Below are positions 48,060 to 59,257 of a DNA stretch of 64,000 nt, piece after piece. This DNA is from Cryptomeria japonica (Eukaryota; Streptophyta; Pinopsida; Cupressales; Cupressaceae). The stretch's first letter is position 1. Each line of letters begins with the position of its first letter. The stretch lies in the NCBI RefSeq assembly GCF_030272615.1, contig NC_081411.1, forward strand, positions 215,372,654 to 215,436,653, in the 5' to 3' direction. Under the pieces are notes generated by a model that ran no database searches, had not been told where the DNA came from, and worked only from the letters and a program-made list of their open reading frames with translations. A program made the position numbers and the translations under genes.

Positions 48060-50213
48060 TTAACATTAAGTCTTTCAAAGTGGGCACGCAAGCCCCAAAA
48101 TACCACCAGCTGCAAAAAATAACAAAAACGGTTAAACAGAGGAAGCAAAATGACCATTACTCCTTCTTGATCAGATTCTAGTCCTGCTTGAGTTTGCCTA
48201 AGTTCTGCATCTAGGTCTCTTGTTGATCTTCTTCCTCCTCATTGGTCATCTCCCTTGCACCCTTCTTGTCCTTCTTCTTTCTGATTTTCTTCAATCAACC
48301 TTGACCAGATATCGTGCCTAGGACTGCATTCTTCATTACCCAATCTATGATAGTGCATAGGGCATTGAAAGCATCACACAAATGTTTCACCTTCCTTTCC
48401 TATTCCTCATAGTTCTTCTCCAACATGGCCACTTTTTTTTTCATTTCATTCAATTTCTCCTCCAAGTTTTTGTTAGCCTCTTGGACCGTCCTCATAAGCG
48501 AACACGACATCATTTCTGTTTCCTCAAAGGTCTCAAGGCTATTGGGGTTTTTGAAAGGAGACTCATGCTCACTTTTCGACTTGTCGTTCTTTTCTTCTTC
48601 TTCCTCTTCTTCTTCTAGGTCCTCATTGGGGCTTCTAGTCGGTTCCTCTTCCTCCGCCTAAACATCTTCATCCTCAGAATTGTCCTTTGAGTCTCCCTCA
48701 TCTTTCAGATCATAAATTTCATAAAAGGTAGTATTATTCCTATTTTCTTCACTCTTGATAGGCTTTTTCCTCTGTTTATCTCAAAGCCTAGAAGACATTA
48801 TTTCCCCTTAGCTTCTCTTAATTTTTTCCAAATACATTCCCTTCACACCTTCATCTTTGGAATTTTGTATCTCCGGGTCAAAGGTAATTCTCTTTCTCGC
48901 CGACTCACTACCAAACCTCTTCGCTTTTCTCAGGGTGTTTCTTGGCATTTAAATTTTCCTCTTGTCAGGGATTAGGTCCAACAAGGCCAGCTCAAGGGAA
49001 TTCATTTACAAGGTCACAATAGGGCTTTTACTCATGTTTTTAACTAGAAAAGAGAGGTTAGGTGCATCCTTAGGTTTCTCAAGGGTTAAACTGGGGGTTT
49101 GTTTAGTGGTTTTCTTGCAGCTACCCTCACTACTAGAGGCTAGAGAAATACAACTCATGGTGGGGGTATGGTCCACTACATATTTGTATATTATGTAAAT
49201 TAAACCTTGGTGTAAAGGTGGGTTTGCCCCATTTTGAATTCAAGCACTAAGGGATGAAAACATATAGAACGGCATATTGATTTTAACATGGTTTCTTTTG
49301 TGGTTCAAAATGGGAAAATGGTAGCCATGGATAGTAGGATAATAGCCCTCTAAGGTAAACTATTTTATTACACGATAACTGATCAAAGGGAAAGGCTTGG
49401 GAAGGGCCAAAAAGTCATACCCATTTTGAAATGGAACCGGTTTTTCACCTTTCTCAAAGAATCTCTTCATGTAACCTTTGTAATCTCCCATGATCTTCTT
49501 CTCAAATTTCTCTCCTTCATTCTGTAAGCTCGTCACCTCCATAATGTACTTCGACAACATAGTAAAGGTGATTCTTCCAACTGTAACTACACCGTTCTGC
49601 CAAGAATTGAAAACCTTGGCCAAGAGCTCCTTATTGTGGCCCTTCAAGGCCAAGAAAAAAGGAGTGAAACTCGTGATTTGAAAGAGATCCCATAGCTCTC
49701 TATTATCTCTCAAGTCCACACAGTTTCTTAGTTCAGTATGTTTTAGAAGGCCCCCGTCTTGACACTGGAAAGAGCAAAACTATACCAGACTCTATGAAAG
49801 AGACCAAGTAGAAGGAAGAAAAATTGATAACTCTGGCTTCTTTTGGAAGGGATGAATTTAAAAATGCCTTTCCTGATATCACTCAAATGATATTTCTCGC
49901 ATGTGCGACACCCGAGGTAATCATTTCCCATAAAGGCAATGTAAAAATCACTCCTTTTTGTGTTTGTAGAAAAGGAAAAATCACTCCTTTTCACAGCCCT
50001 TCTAATTAATACCTTATCTTCCCAAATCCAATCATAGTCATCATCTCTCACCATCATTCTTTTATCAAGAATGTTCCTATCTAGGTCATTAGCTACATAG
50101 GCCATCCAACTATAGAAGAGTCCCCAATCGTCTAGGCACTGAGTCATCACCTTGTATGCCCTCCACCTATGTGGGCCAAACGGACAATTCAAAATATTTG
50201 AGAGCACGGGCAT
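48060..50213 (-). pseudogene. Unidentified coding region downstream of the LINE RNase H
   Basis: The minus frame starts MPVLSNILNCPFGPHRWRAY at 50213. A frame change lies near 49740. It continues with LFQITSFTPFFLALKGHNKE, GYMKRFFEKGEKPVPFQNGY and PFYMFSSL, then a polar stretch with EEEEEPTRSPNEDLEEEEEE (about 48650-48590). A likely coiled coil follows (NLEEKLNEMKKKVAMLEKNY, about 48470-48410). Near 48150-48080 comes either a hydrophobic C-terminal segment or an intron with acceptor TTTTTTGCAG. Scattered stops occur. I do not recognise the family. It is in the LINE's sense orientation and inside its target duplication, so it may be transduced host DNA, an older element into which the LINE inserted, or a true element-encoded protein. 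Confidence 0.5.
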
Positions 50214-50344
50214 AAAATAAATTAAAATATATCATTCCAATGGCTCAGTAGTCCCACTTCCTGCCATATTTTTATGATTCCTCTTTCCTACGCAAGTATT
50301 TCTTTCAATTCTCTAAAGTTGTTCTCAAATTCAAGACCTACCAA

Positions 50345-50781
50345 TCCGGCATATGAAGACTTTGATTTGCAATGAGGTTAGCCAACCTATTGCCTTCTCT
50401 ATAGACATGTTGTATTCTAATGTCTTCAAACAATTCCACCTACTATTTACATTTACCAACTATCTCTCTGATCTCCCACAAAGGAGAAATGACATTATTG
50501 AGACAGTCAATAATAAGTTTGGAATCTCCTTCCAGAATTACATTCCTTCTAGTGAAATCATATATTCTCTGATGACCCATGTAGGTGGCCCAAGCTTCTG
50601 CCTTATTGTTAGTATTTCTCCCCAGACCTAAGCCAAACCTAACTAACAAGAAGCCCTTATGATCACAAATTAAGCCTCTTGCCCCCAAGATCCTAGGATT
50701 GCCTTTAGAACAACCATCAAAGTTACACTTAATCCATCCCATTTCAAGAGGTTGCCATAAACAAGAATTTCTCAAGATCAT
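50345..50781 (-). pseudogene. LINE RNase H domain
   Basis: The frame reads GWIKCNFDGCSKGNPRILGA, then NNKAEAWATYMG and VILEGDSKLIIDCLN. These are the D-E-D residues of plant-type RNase H. The tail HVYREGNRLANLIAN near 50400 is also typical. It would degrade RNA of the RNA-DNA hybrid. Confidence 0.85.
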
Positions 50782-50979
50782 TCTTTGCCAATTAACATTA
50801 AAAAAGTTGTGTCGAATTCCCCAAAACTGTTTTAGTCAGAGATCCAGAAGAGAGGGTAGGATTTTGGAGGAACCAATATATTTCGGATTAATATTTTCCT
50901 TAATCTTTTGTATAATGATGGTGGCTAGGATTTTGTTTCTGCTCTTCTCTTGTCTGAATATCATGTTGTTCCATTCTTT

Positions 50980-51843
50980 CTAGATGTTCCAAGCAAGAAA
51001 GGGGGGAGTTTGATGCCAAATGCACTTGGCAATCGGGTGAGAGTAAGGGGATAACTTCCACACCTCAAGGAAATCTTTGAAAGAGTTAAGTTGTACCCAA
51101 TTAAAGTTAAGCTTCTTCCACATTTCTTCCCATATGTCCCGAGAAAAGATGCAATGTAAAATATTGTGTTCACTTCTTTCTGAGTCCATATAACAGAGTT
51201 CACACCTATTGACCAGAGAAAAACCCCTTTTATTTAGGTTGTCAATAGTAAGAATTCGACCATGAGCAGTCATCCACCAAAAATAGTTAATTTTTTGGAT
51301 TAGCCCCTTGATCCATATTGCCTTCCATATTAAATCTCTGTCATTATTTTCCTCCAAAAGGTGGTAGGCAGACTTAATAGTGAAATTCCCTAACACACTC
51401 CTTTTCCATATTCATTCATCCTCCCCACTAGGAGTGTAAAGAGAACAATTAGGAAGCATGGAAGTGAGGTTGGTTTCTTCCTCCAAGATTAGCCTTCTAG
51501 AGGTGGACGGAACTTTTAGTCCAAAGGAAACAATTCTACTCAAATCAATACAGGAAGCATATCCCCTATTCCAAGTTATGAAATCATGTACCTTTCCCCC
51601 CCAATGACATCTTAGGAACTTCTTAATATTCTTCAAGTGTGGGAGGGAATCCAGAGACTGTCCAAGCATCCAAATGTCTTTGCAGAACTTAGTCTTTCTT
51701 CCATTTCCTATAATCATCTTGCCATTTCTTTTGATGTCATGTCTAGTTTTAGCCACACTATTCCAAATGGTGGAGCCCATGGGTATCTCCTCTTGACTGA
51801 TAAATTTTTCCCTATTGTTACCCGAGAAGTATTTGGCTTTCAA
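50980..51843 (-). pseudogene. LINE post-RT region with zf-RVT domain
   Basis: The frame 51843-51412 carries WNSVAKTRHDIKRNGKMIIG and KFCKDIW, and 51396-50980 carries FTIKSAYHLLEE, FWWMTAHGRILTIDNLNKRG and CELCYMDSERSEHNILHC. The last is the Cys/His pattern of the zf-RVT domain found between reverse transcriptase and RNase H in plant L1 elements. Confidence 0.85.
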
Positions 51844-51849
51844 AATTTC

Positions 51850-53635
51850 AGTCTAGTCTTTTTGTTCCTCAATTAATTGCCAACCTATTTTAAAAATAAG
51901 AGGTTTATTAAAAGTTTTAATTTTTCTTATGCCCAATCCACCAAAATTCCAAGGTTTGCACACTTTATCCCAGGAGACCAAGGAAAGTCTATTTTTTTCT
52001 TCCATACCTAACCATAGGAACCTCCTTTGGATCCTTTTAATTTTTTTCAACAACCAGCCTAGCTATCTTGAATAGAGAGAGATAATAAATGGGCATATTT
52101 TGAAGGAAAGATTTAACAAGTTGTATATTGCCTTCCAAGATGAGAAGTTTCCCTTTCCCACTAGCCAACTTATTTTGAAATCTCTTAACAAAGCCATTCC
52201 AATTTTTCATATTAGGACGGTTGGAGACAAGGGACAACCCAAGATAAGAGTCTGGGAGGGTGGAAATTTGGCAACCAAGAATGGAGGATGTTTTGGCTTG
52301 GAGGGTGGGTTTGACATTTAAAAATAATAATTTTCTCTTAATAAAGTTTATGTGTTGGCCTGAGATGATAGAATATATGTCCAAGGTCTTTTTCTATTTC
52401 TTTGCCTCAGAGACAAAATATTCACCAAAGATGATGGTATCGTCAACAAATTGTTGATGGGTGGTAGGGTTTAGGGATGAAGCAGCTTTAAAACCTTTTA
52501 GAGAACCCTATCATTTAAGATTTTCAATATTTCTCCCTAACACTTTAGAAACAATGATGAAAAGGTAGGGGGAGAGGGGGTCACCTTGTCATATCCCTTT
52601 TCCATGGAAAAAGTAGCCCCTTGGGCAGCCATTAAGGAGGATCAAGAACTTAGGAGTGTAAACACATTGCTCAATCAAATCTAAGAATCTAACCTTAAAC
52701 CCATATCTCTTAAGGACTTCAAGGAGAAATTCCTAGGACACTCTATCATAGGCTTTAGAAATATCCAGTTTTAAAGCCATCAAATGTTTCTTGTTGCTAT
52801 CCATGGAGTAAACAGGCTCATGGGACACCATGACCACATCTAAAACATGTGTCTTCCTTCCATAAAACCTTTCTGGTGCTTGGAGATCATTTTATCAAGC
52901 AGAGGTTTTATTTTGTTGACCATGGTTTTGGAGATAATTTTGTAAACAGTATTGCATAAACTGATAGGCCTAAAATCTTTGGTGGAGATAGCATTGTCAT
53001 TCTTCGGAATTAAAGCAACAAAGGTTGCATTTAGTTATTTAAGGAGATTACCTGTTCTGAATAAGTCTTTGACATCATTGAATAAGTCACTCCCAACTAT
53101 ATCCTAGAAGTCTTGAAAAAGGCAAGCAAAAATCCATCAGGGCCGAGGGAATTATTAGGAGAGAAGGAGAAAAGAGCAGTCTTCACCTCCTGCATGGTAA
53201 CTCTTTTGTTGAGGTCCAAGAGATCCAAATCCTCAATAACTCTAGGTATTAAATCTAGCATATTGTTCATATCTTGATTTGCCCCATGAATCAAAAGTTG
53301 ATTAGGTTTAAAAGAGCCAATGAAAAGGGATGCCATATCCTCTTCATCCTCCACCTTGGTTCCATCCTCTCTTAGAAGATATCTTATTTTATTTCAATTT
53401 CTATGTTTCATATTGGATTGATGGAAAAATTTATATTCTTATCCCCTTCCTTTACCACTAGAGCCTCATTATTTTTTCTAGAACAGTTCTTCTTTTCTAT
53501 TGAGAATAAGCCACTGATTTCTCATATCCAATTCCTCCTTGGAGTCCTCCTCCACATCCTGTTGTTCTTCCATTTTATTTTGGATGGCTTGCAGTTCATT
53601 AATTATGTTCTTCTTTTTCTCAAATATATTACTAA
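51850..53635 (-). pseudogene. LINE reverse transcriptase domain
   Basis: At 53150-53130 NNSLGPDGF matches the SPGPDG motif of non-LTR reverse transcriptases. The catalytic motif is FVDD at 52450-52439, inside QQFVDDTIIFGE. Downstream segments (52384-52037 and 52053-51853) read YLGLSL, GKLLILEGNIQLVKSFLQNM and FLWLGMEEKNRLSLVSWDKV, typical of the thumb/connection region. Several stops and shifts are present. Confidence 0.85.
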
Positions 53636-53640
53636 AGTAA

Positions 53641-54406
53641 TGTAGACACCTAAAATTGTCATGTCTAATTAAATAAGTATTTTATTTATTTAATTATCTA
53701 AGCCTAATTCTTCTATTAATTAAATAAATCTTTATTTATTTAATTAAATCATTTATCCTCTTCTAGCCTTATTTCTCATTTAAATAAATTTATTTATTTA
53801 TTTAAATTATCCTTTTCCTAAATTAAATAAATATCTTATTTATTTAATTGATCTCACTTCTTCTATTAATTAAATAAATATTTATTCATTTAATTAATTC
53901 ATTAGCCTTTTCTATCTATGACACATGTCATTCATCTCTTAATTCATACACTACCTACCCCTTTCATTATTTTATTATTTTCTCTACCTACCCTCTAATC
54001 ATAGCCGACCTCCTTTTACACCTCTCAATTTTATCCCTCCATTTCATATAGTGTCTTCTATATAAGGAGATGCTTCCTTCATTATCAAACCCTAATGAAT
54101 TTTTTGATCACTTGACTACACTACGATCCTACTTGCAAACACATTCCATTCTTTGTTGAGCTCTTGTGCACATAAAATCTGAGAGCAAATATATCAAGCA
54201 AGATCAATGGAGATAGGAAGAATGGAGATCCAAACCCTATTGGACATGTGATGGTATAATATTTGTGATTTCATTTTATTTGCATTGTCTTAGGTAATCT
54301 TCATATGTTATGGTGGATCTTTGTTGTTGTTAGGCTAGGGTTTTGTGGTTGAATTCATTTAGCCTTTCAATATCGTTATTATTGTTATCCATTTTCACCA
54401 TATACA
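53641..54406 (+). mobile_element. Solo LTR inside the LINE (AGTAA target duplication)
   Basis: It begins TGTAGACACCTAAAATTGTC and ends CCATATACA, flanked by AGTAA at 53636-53640 and 54407-54411. The TGTAGACACC start places it with the same broad LTR group as element A, though the length (766 bp) and body differ. 'tatataaggagatgc' near 54060 is a TATA-type promoter. It separates endonuclease from reverse transcriptase coding sequence of the LINE. Confidence 0.9.
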
Positions 54407-54500
54407 AGTAATACCTAATCCAACCCTTGACTCTTTCTTTGAGGATCTTAAGTTTTTAAGTAATTTTAAACATCGGTGTGCCCACAATAGGAGTGTTCCA

Positions 54501-55320
54501 CTATTCTTCAACCAGCCCTCTTAAATATTTATGTTGAGCCCACATCAATTCATACCTGAAAGGGTATGGCTTTCTAATCCCAAGATCATCCAATCTTAAG
54601 AGGATAGCATTGTGGTCAGATCCTGAGTGAGGATATGACCAGAGATAGAAAGAATCAAGGAAAATCCAATTGGAAGAGATTAGCACTCTATCAAGTCTCA
54701 CCTGAATCAAACGGTCCCCTTACCTTCTATTGGTCTAGGTAAATTTGGACCCACTAAGAGGGATGCCAAGAGGCCAGAGGAGGTGATGAAATCAGTCAGC
54801 TCATTCATACTATCCAAGAAGTCTTTATTTACACCATCTTTCTTTGAGGGGTAGAGGGGGGAGTTGAAGTCTCTAGCAATCATCCATAACTAATCAGCTC
54901 TATTTTCAATCTGTAAATTTATGGATCTCCATAAGTTGGCCCTGGTATTGCAGACATTTGGGGCATAAACATTAACTAGAAGCCACTATAAATTTAACTT
55001 AATGTTTTTCATTTTGACAATAAGGGAGTTCCTTCAAACAGATTGGGGTTATAAAGGGTAATGATTCCCCCTGAGGCACCTTCAGATTTGCCATTCAAGA
55101 AATGAGCCGAGAGCTAGAAAGAGTTAATGGCTTTCTGAAAATTATCCTTGTTCATCTTAGTTTCCTGAATCATAAGAGTATCCACCTTATGTTCCAATAT
55201 CTTACATTTGAGCATATGTTGTTTTAAGGGGTTGTTAAGGCCCCTAACATTCCAGGAGATAATAATCATAGAAATATAAGTCTTAAGAACCCTACTCACC
55301 TGAATAGGGGATAAACCCAT
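54501..55320 (-). pseudogene. LINE endonuclease domain (ORF2 start)
   Basis: The frame opens with MIIISWNVRGLNNPLKQHM and then reads VDTLMIQETKMNKD, the conserved WNVRG and QETK motifs of apurinic/apyrimidinic-like LINE endonucleases. The C-terminal part at 54710-54501 has LDRVLIS and the catalytic-type SDHNAILL. Between them the frame is broken. In an active element it nicks target DNA to prime reverse transcription. Confidence 0.85.
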
Positions 55321-55744
55321 GAACTTTGGGTTAATTCCTCTTTTTCTTGTTTTCTAGGATTCCATCCAAGGTTGAATCCTATTCATATTACTACCTCTTG
55401 TTCCACTCCTTTCCTATTACTACCTCCAAGGGATAGTTTTGTTGTATTTAGACACAAATTTAGTTTTCAAATGGCATGATTAACTTGATAATTCCCTTAA
55501 TCTACTATAATCATGAAAGGTAGGGCCAGTTCCTGACAAAAGGTCCATGATGGATCATTTCTCTGTGGTTGGAATAAAATTACCATGGAATGCTAATCCT
55601 CTTGTAGTGAAAGAATTTCAAATACTTGGTTACTCAAAGATATTATTTAAATTTCACATGACATTTGTATTTATTGATGAATTTTTTAATTTTGTAGATT
55701 TTGACATGATTATGGTACTTATAATATGCACCTTGTAAAAGAAA

Positions 55745-56262
55745 ATATTATTCTATTGCTATCAAGATTCAACTATGTAGTTTTCAAGTCACACTAATTG
55801 ACCCATGATTCATGAGTAGTGGTTCATAAGAACCCATCTCTCATGAGAATTAATAGTACACTTAGCACTCAATGTGTCTAGGTGATGCTTACAGAGGTAA
55901 AGCATTGGTCCTTCTCGGGAGGTCACCCATCTCAGTAATACTCCAAATTGAGTGCACTTAACCATGGAGTTTCCTCCAAGGTTAAGCCCACTCATCTTGC
56001 AACCCCATTTGCAAAACCTTCAGCAAGTTTTGTACCTTATTAACCATTCATTATAGAGCCCCTTTAGCTCATCAAGTGAGAAGTAGGCGATATTTTCCAT
56101 AGCAAGTCGAATTATGATATTGCTATCAGAATACAACTGTGTAGTTTTCAAGTCAAACTGATTGACCCATGATTCATGAGTAGTGGTTCACATGAGCCCA
56201 TCTCTCATGAGAATGAATGGTACACTTAGCACTCATTGTATCTAGGTGATGGTCATAGATAA
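55745..56262 (-). mobile_element. Cassandra-like short element (TRIM) remnant
   Basis: Two direct copies share 'attgctatca.gattcaact.tgtagttttcaagtca.actgattgacccatgattcatgagtagtggttca' and 'cccatctctcatgagaat.aat.gtacacttagcactca' (about 55757-55885 and 56120-56255). On the minus strand the left copy also contains a 5S-rRNA-derived segment and starts TGCAAGATGAGTGGGC (56001) after a purine-rich AAATGGGGT. Small size, twin terminal repeats and a 5S segment are the hallmarks of Cassandra TRIM retrotransposons, which have no coding capacity. The right copy lacks the 5S part here, so the element is truncated or rearranged. Confidence 0.6.
55895..55980 (-). other. 5S-rRNA-derived segment
   Basis: The minus strand reads AACTCCATGGTTAAGTGCACTC and then GATGGGTGACCTCCCGAGAAG (55931-55911). 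These match the plant 5S rRNA internal promoter, box A (AGTTAAGCGTGCT) and box C (GATGGGTGACCTCCTGGGAAG), at the right spacing. The outer parts of 5S are missing or changed, so this is not a functional 5S gene, but it could still bind TFIIIA/TFIIIC. Confidence 0.75.
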
Positions 56263-57060
56263 TTGATCAATAATTGATAAAATGCAATGTTTGATGAGTG
56301 AATACATGTTCAAATGATAATTTTTATAATATATTTGCATTTTGTATGCATTTCATAAGAGAAACCATGAAATTTTTAGTTTTGTATCTATAAAAATTAT
56401 GGTGTTTATTATATAATTTTGATAGGTTTGGAGAGGATGAACTATTTGTCATATTTAATCATGAGCTAAATTGGAAAGAACCTTTTTTTTTGGCATGCAT
56501 AACAATCTGATTTTATATTCAGTTAGATGTGTTATTTTAAAGCATATATGGAAGACATGTTCTATTGATTATTCTAAAAGTTGTCATTAAAAAACTAGTA
56601 CTTTAAGGCTTTACTATGACATCCTTCTTTAGGTGATTTTTCTTTTTAGAAGCTCATAGTTTTAATCAAGAGGAATTTGAAGGTCTTGGATAAAATTCAA
56701 CAAATCAAAAGAGCAAGTGTAACAATTAGAATCAAAGTAGAGTTGTTCAATTAATTCTTTCTATCCTTCTCTCAATCCTTTCCCAACTAAGTTGTAATTA
56801 TTGTCAGTTTAGACTTTTTCTTCTTTCAACTATCAAGTGGTAAATTTCATTTTTGTAACCACTTGTTCAATATAGAAAAATAATAAAAAATATCATCTTA
56901 ACTAATTCATCACTTATTTAATTCCAAAACATAATTGTAATTGTCATAACATTTATTGTTTCTAATTCTTAAGACATAGTTTTATTTATTGTTTCATTTC
57001 TTTTCTAATAAGTTAAAAACATAGGTCTACAATCTTAAAACTAAATAAATTAAGATATGG
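56263..57060. other. Intergenic, nothing recognised
   Basis: AT-rich with no supported feature. Confidence 0.4.
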
Positions 57061-57064
57061 GAGC

Positions 57065-57235
57065 AGGTTACAGAGGCAGGTTTTGTGCCTGTTAGCAACA
57101 TCTTCTTGAAAGTTCCAATCCATTTTCATCATAATCTGGCAATCATGCAAGTTACAAAGATGGGTTTCATGCCTACCAACTAGATCAACTTGAAAGTTCC
57201 AATCCATTTTCGTCATAATCTAGAAATCATCACAT
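57065..57235 (+). repeat. Two-copy 84-bp tandem repeat
   Basis: 'ggttacagaggcaggttttgtgcctgttagcaacatcttcttgaaagttccaatccattttcatcataatct' is followed by a similar copy from about 57149 ('gttacaaagatgggtttcatgcc...'). It produces a two-repeat frame on the minus strand that I do not regard as a gene. Confidence 0.8.
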
Positions 57236-57949
57236 TCCATTAGATGACATCCATTTGAGGCATCTTGTCAAACGTTACAGCCCATTCTTGACATGCATTG
57301 GGAGGCCACTGGAAATGAATTTGGCTTTACATCTTCCATTTGCATCTCATTCACGAGTAGAGAATGAAAGTCGAAGCAAACACTGTCAGTTGTGTCTCTC
57401 TTGATGAAAAAAATCACCTATAAATTTCTAAGGTTGAAATGGTGATCAACAAGAACTTGCAGCATCCATGGTGTCAACAAGGGGAAGGAAGCTTGGTAGA
57501 ATTTTTTTTAACAATTTGTAGCCTCCTTAGCAGTTCCAAGAAAAATGGCAGTTCCCAGAGCGATTTCAAAAAGCTAGGCAGTTGTCATGGCAATTATTAG
57601 GGTGGGAGAGAAGAAATGGACAAATAGGGAAAGCAAATGGGATCTATAATCAATGGGAGACTTGGAGATTAGAAGAGGACCTAAGAAAACTATCTTAGGA
57701 TCTAGAAAGGCAAAGGGGAAATACCCACTTGGAAGCACGACCCAAGGTACGAAATAAATGACAAAATCAAGATCAAATAAAAGGATGACAGATTCAAAAT
57801 TTGCCTTATAAAGTAAAAGGAAAAACTATTCCACTCAAACCCTCCATTCTGGAATAGAGGGCGACTACAAAGTATGAGATATAGGGAAAATCCATTAATG
57901 AGACAAAGTTGGCCTTGGCTAGCAATGAGCGCAAATAGGATCCCGATTA
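57236..57949. other. No gene recognised
   Basis: The right part may be the 5' end of the plus-strand LINE that follows. No domain is seen. Confidence 0.35.
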
Positions 57950-59187
57950 GCAAAAAACTAAAAAGTAATAACCATAACTTCAGGATGCACTCAAATCAGT
58001 GGCAAAGGGGAAAAGAGAGGACAACTGAGGACAACTAAAATGGGATTGAAAATAGAATGCATATTTTTAGACCCCTCGAGAGAAACATGAGAAGGTTTGG
58101 AAAAAGAAACATCTAGGGAGTAAACTATTTGTAATTTTTCAAAGCTAACGGAGGAAGCAGTTACCAGACTAAAGGAGATAGCCCTAATCATTAAATGGGG
58201 AGGAGAATAAAAGAAGAGGGGAAATAAGAAGAAATAATCAAATGGTGAAAGAGGGGATACCCAGATAAGGTATGTATACGACCACTTCAAAATGGATGCT
58301 TTTTGATAGAATGTATAGATATATATTTAAAGCATGAGATATTGAATGGTAGCCCTAGTTTCGTCAAAGATATTATCTTTATTAAAACAAACTAGACCCC
58401 AAACTTTAATTCAAGGAAATTTAAGATTAATAAAACCCTGAAATGGTTTATACTAAAGGGGTTACCAGTTGAATATTGAGGTGGAGAGGTAATTATGAGG
58501 ATCGGTGATGCTTTGGGCTAATTCATAGGAGTAGATGAGGACTTCTTAAATGGGAAAATAGGGGATGTAGAAAAGATATGTGTGGAGACTGACAAGGAGA
58601 TGGGGACATATAATTAACTAGAAATAGTTAAAGAAGGAGGTAAATGGAAACAACAAATTAAAATTGTGGATAAGCCTATCCCAAATCATTTCCTCTCTGG
58701 GGAGAAAATGCAAGAAGGGCCTTCAACCTTAAGTAGGGAAAAATTAAGAGGAATGCAAGAAGGAATGAGATAGGAATAAATGAATATACCAGTCAGACAA
58801 ACAAAAGGAAGCCCTGCTAAAAGGAGAAGACAAGAGAACCAAAGAATAGAACCAAGGGAGAATAGTCAAGCAGATAGACTAGAAAGTGAGAAAAATAACT
58901 CTCCTATGATGCAAGAAACAAACAAGGAGGACAAGGAAGGTGATAAGAAGCTTGACATACAAAACTTAGACAAGAAAGGGAATGATGCAGATGAAATAAA
59001 TTAGAAAAGCTTAAGTGAAGAAGATGAAGAGGATGATTACAGAGATTGGGAGGACATACAAACACAGATAATTGAAGAAAGAATGTTGGAGAAAATCAAA
59101 TCTAAGAAAAAGGGCCCTAGGATATTGGAAAGAAAAGGAAGAAAGAGAGCATCCAATAAAACCAAATTGAATATCAATGTCATTTAG
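57950..59187 (+). pseudogene. LINE ORF1 (nucleic-acid-binding protein), degenerate
   Basis: A frame around 58440-58720 reads KGLPVEY, then GGEVIMRIGDALG and EKICVETDKEMGTYN and KIVDKPIPNHFLSGEKMQEG. This matches the DUF4283-type ORF1 of plant LINEs (a folded region ahead of a basic tail). The tail (58780-59187) is very rich in Lys, Glu, Arg and Asp. Stops are frequent before 58700. The intact protein would bind the LINE RNA. Confidence 0.6.
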
Positions 59188-59257
59188 GTGAAAAATAGGA
59201 AAAGGAAAATTAGTAAAAGCTTAGGGAAGGAGCTTAACCTTCCCCATACACAATTAG

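Larger units (their letters stand above)
47777..55431 (-). mobile_element. LINE-bearing insertion with extra downstream coding region
   Basis: GATAGTTTT occurs at 47768-47776 and 55432-55440, and the surrounding repeat continues across it, so the 7.65 kb between arose as one insertion (possibly later modified). On the minus strand it reads: endonuclease (from about 55320), reverse transcriptase, zf-RVT, RNase H, then an additional coding region (50213 to about 48060). The 3' end is A-rich (AATAAATAATAAAA on the minus strand), fitting target-primed insertion. ORF1 is missing, so it is 5'-truncated. Several stops and shifts make it inactive, and a solo LTR sits inside. Confidence 0.75.

Noticed and set aside
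48080-48160. C-terminal transmembrane segment in the coding region downstream of the LINE
   Set aside because: The stretch coincides with a polypyrimidine tract and TTTTTTGCAG, so it is at least as likely an intron end. Not claimed as a membrane anchor.
55895-55980. Functional 5S rRNA gene
   Set aside because: Only the internal promoter region matches. The outer stems of 5S rRNA are missing and the segment lies within a twin-repeat element.
55810-55995. Minus-strand 61-codon open frame as a small protein
   Set aside because: It overlaps the 5S-derived segment and the terminal repeat, so the open frame is incidental.
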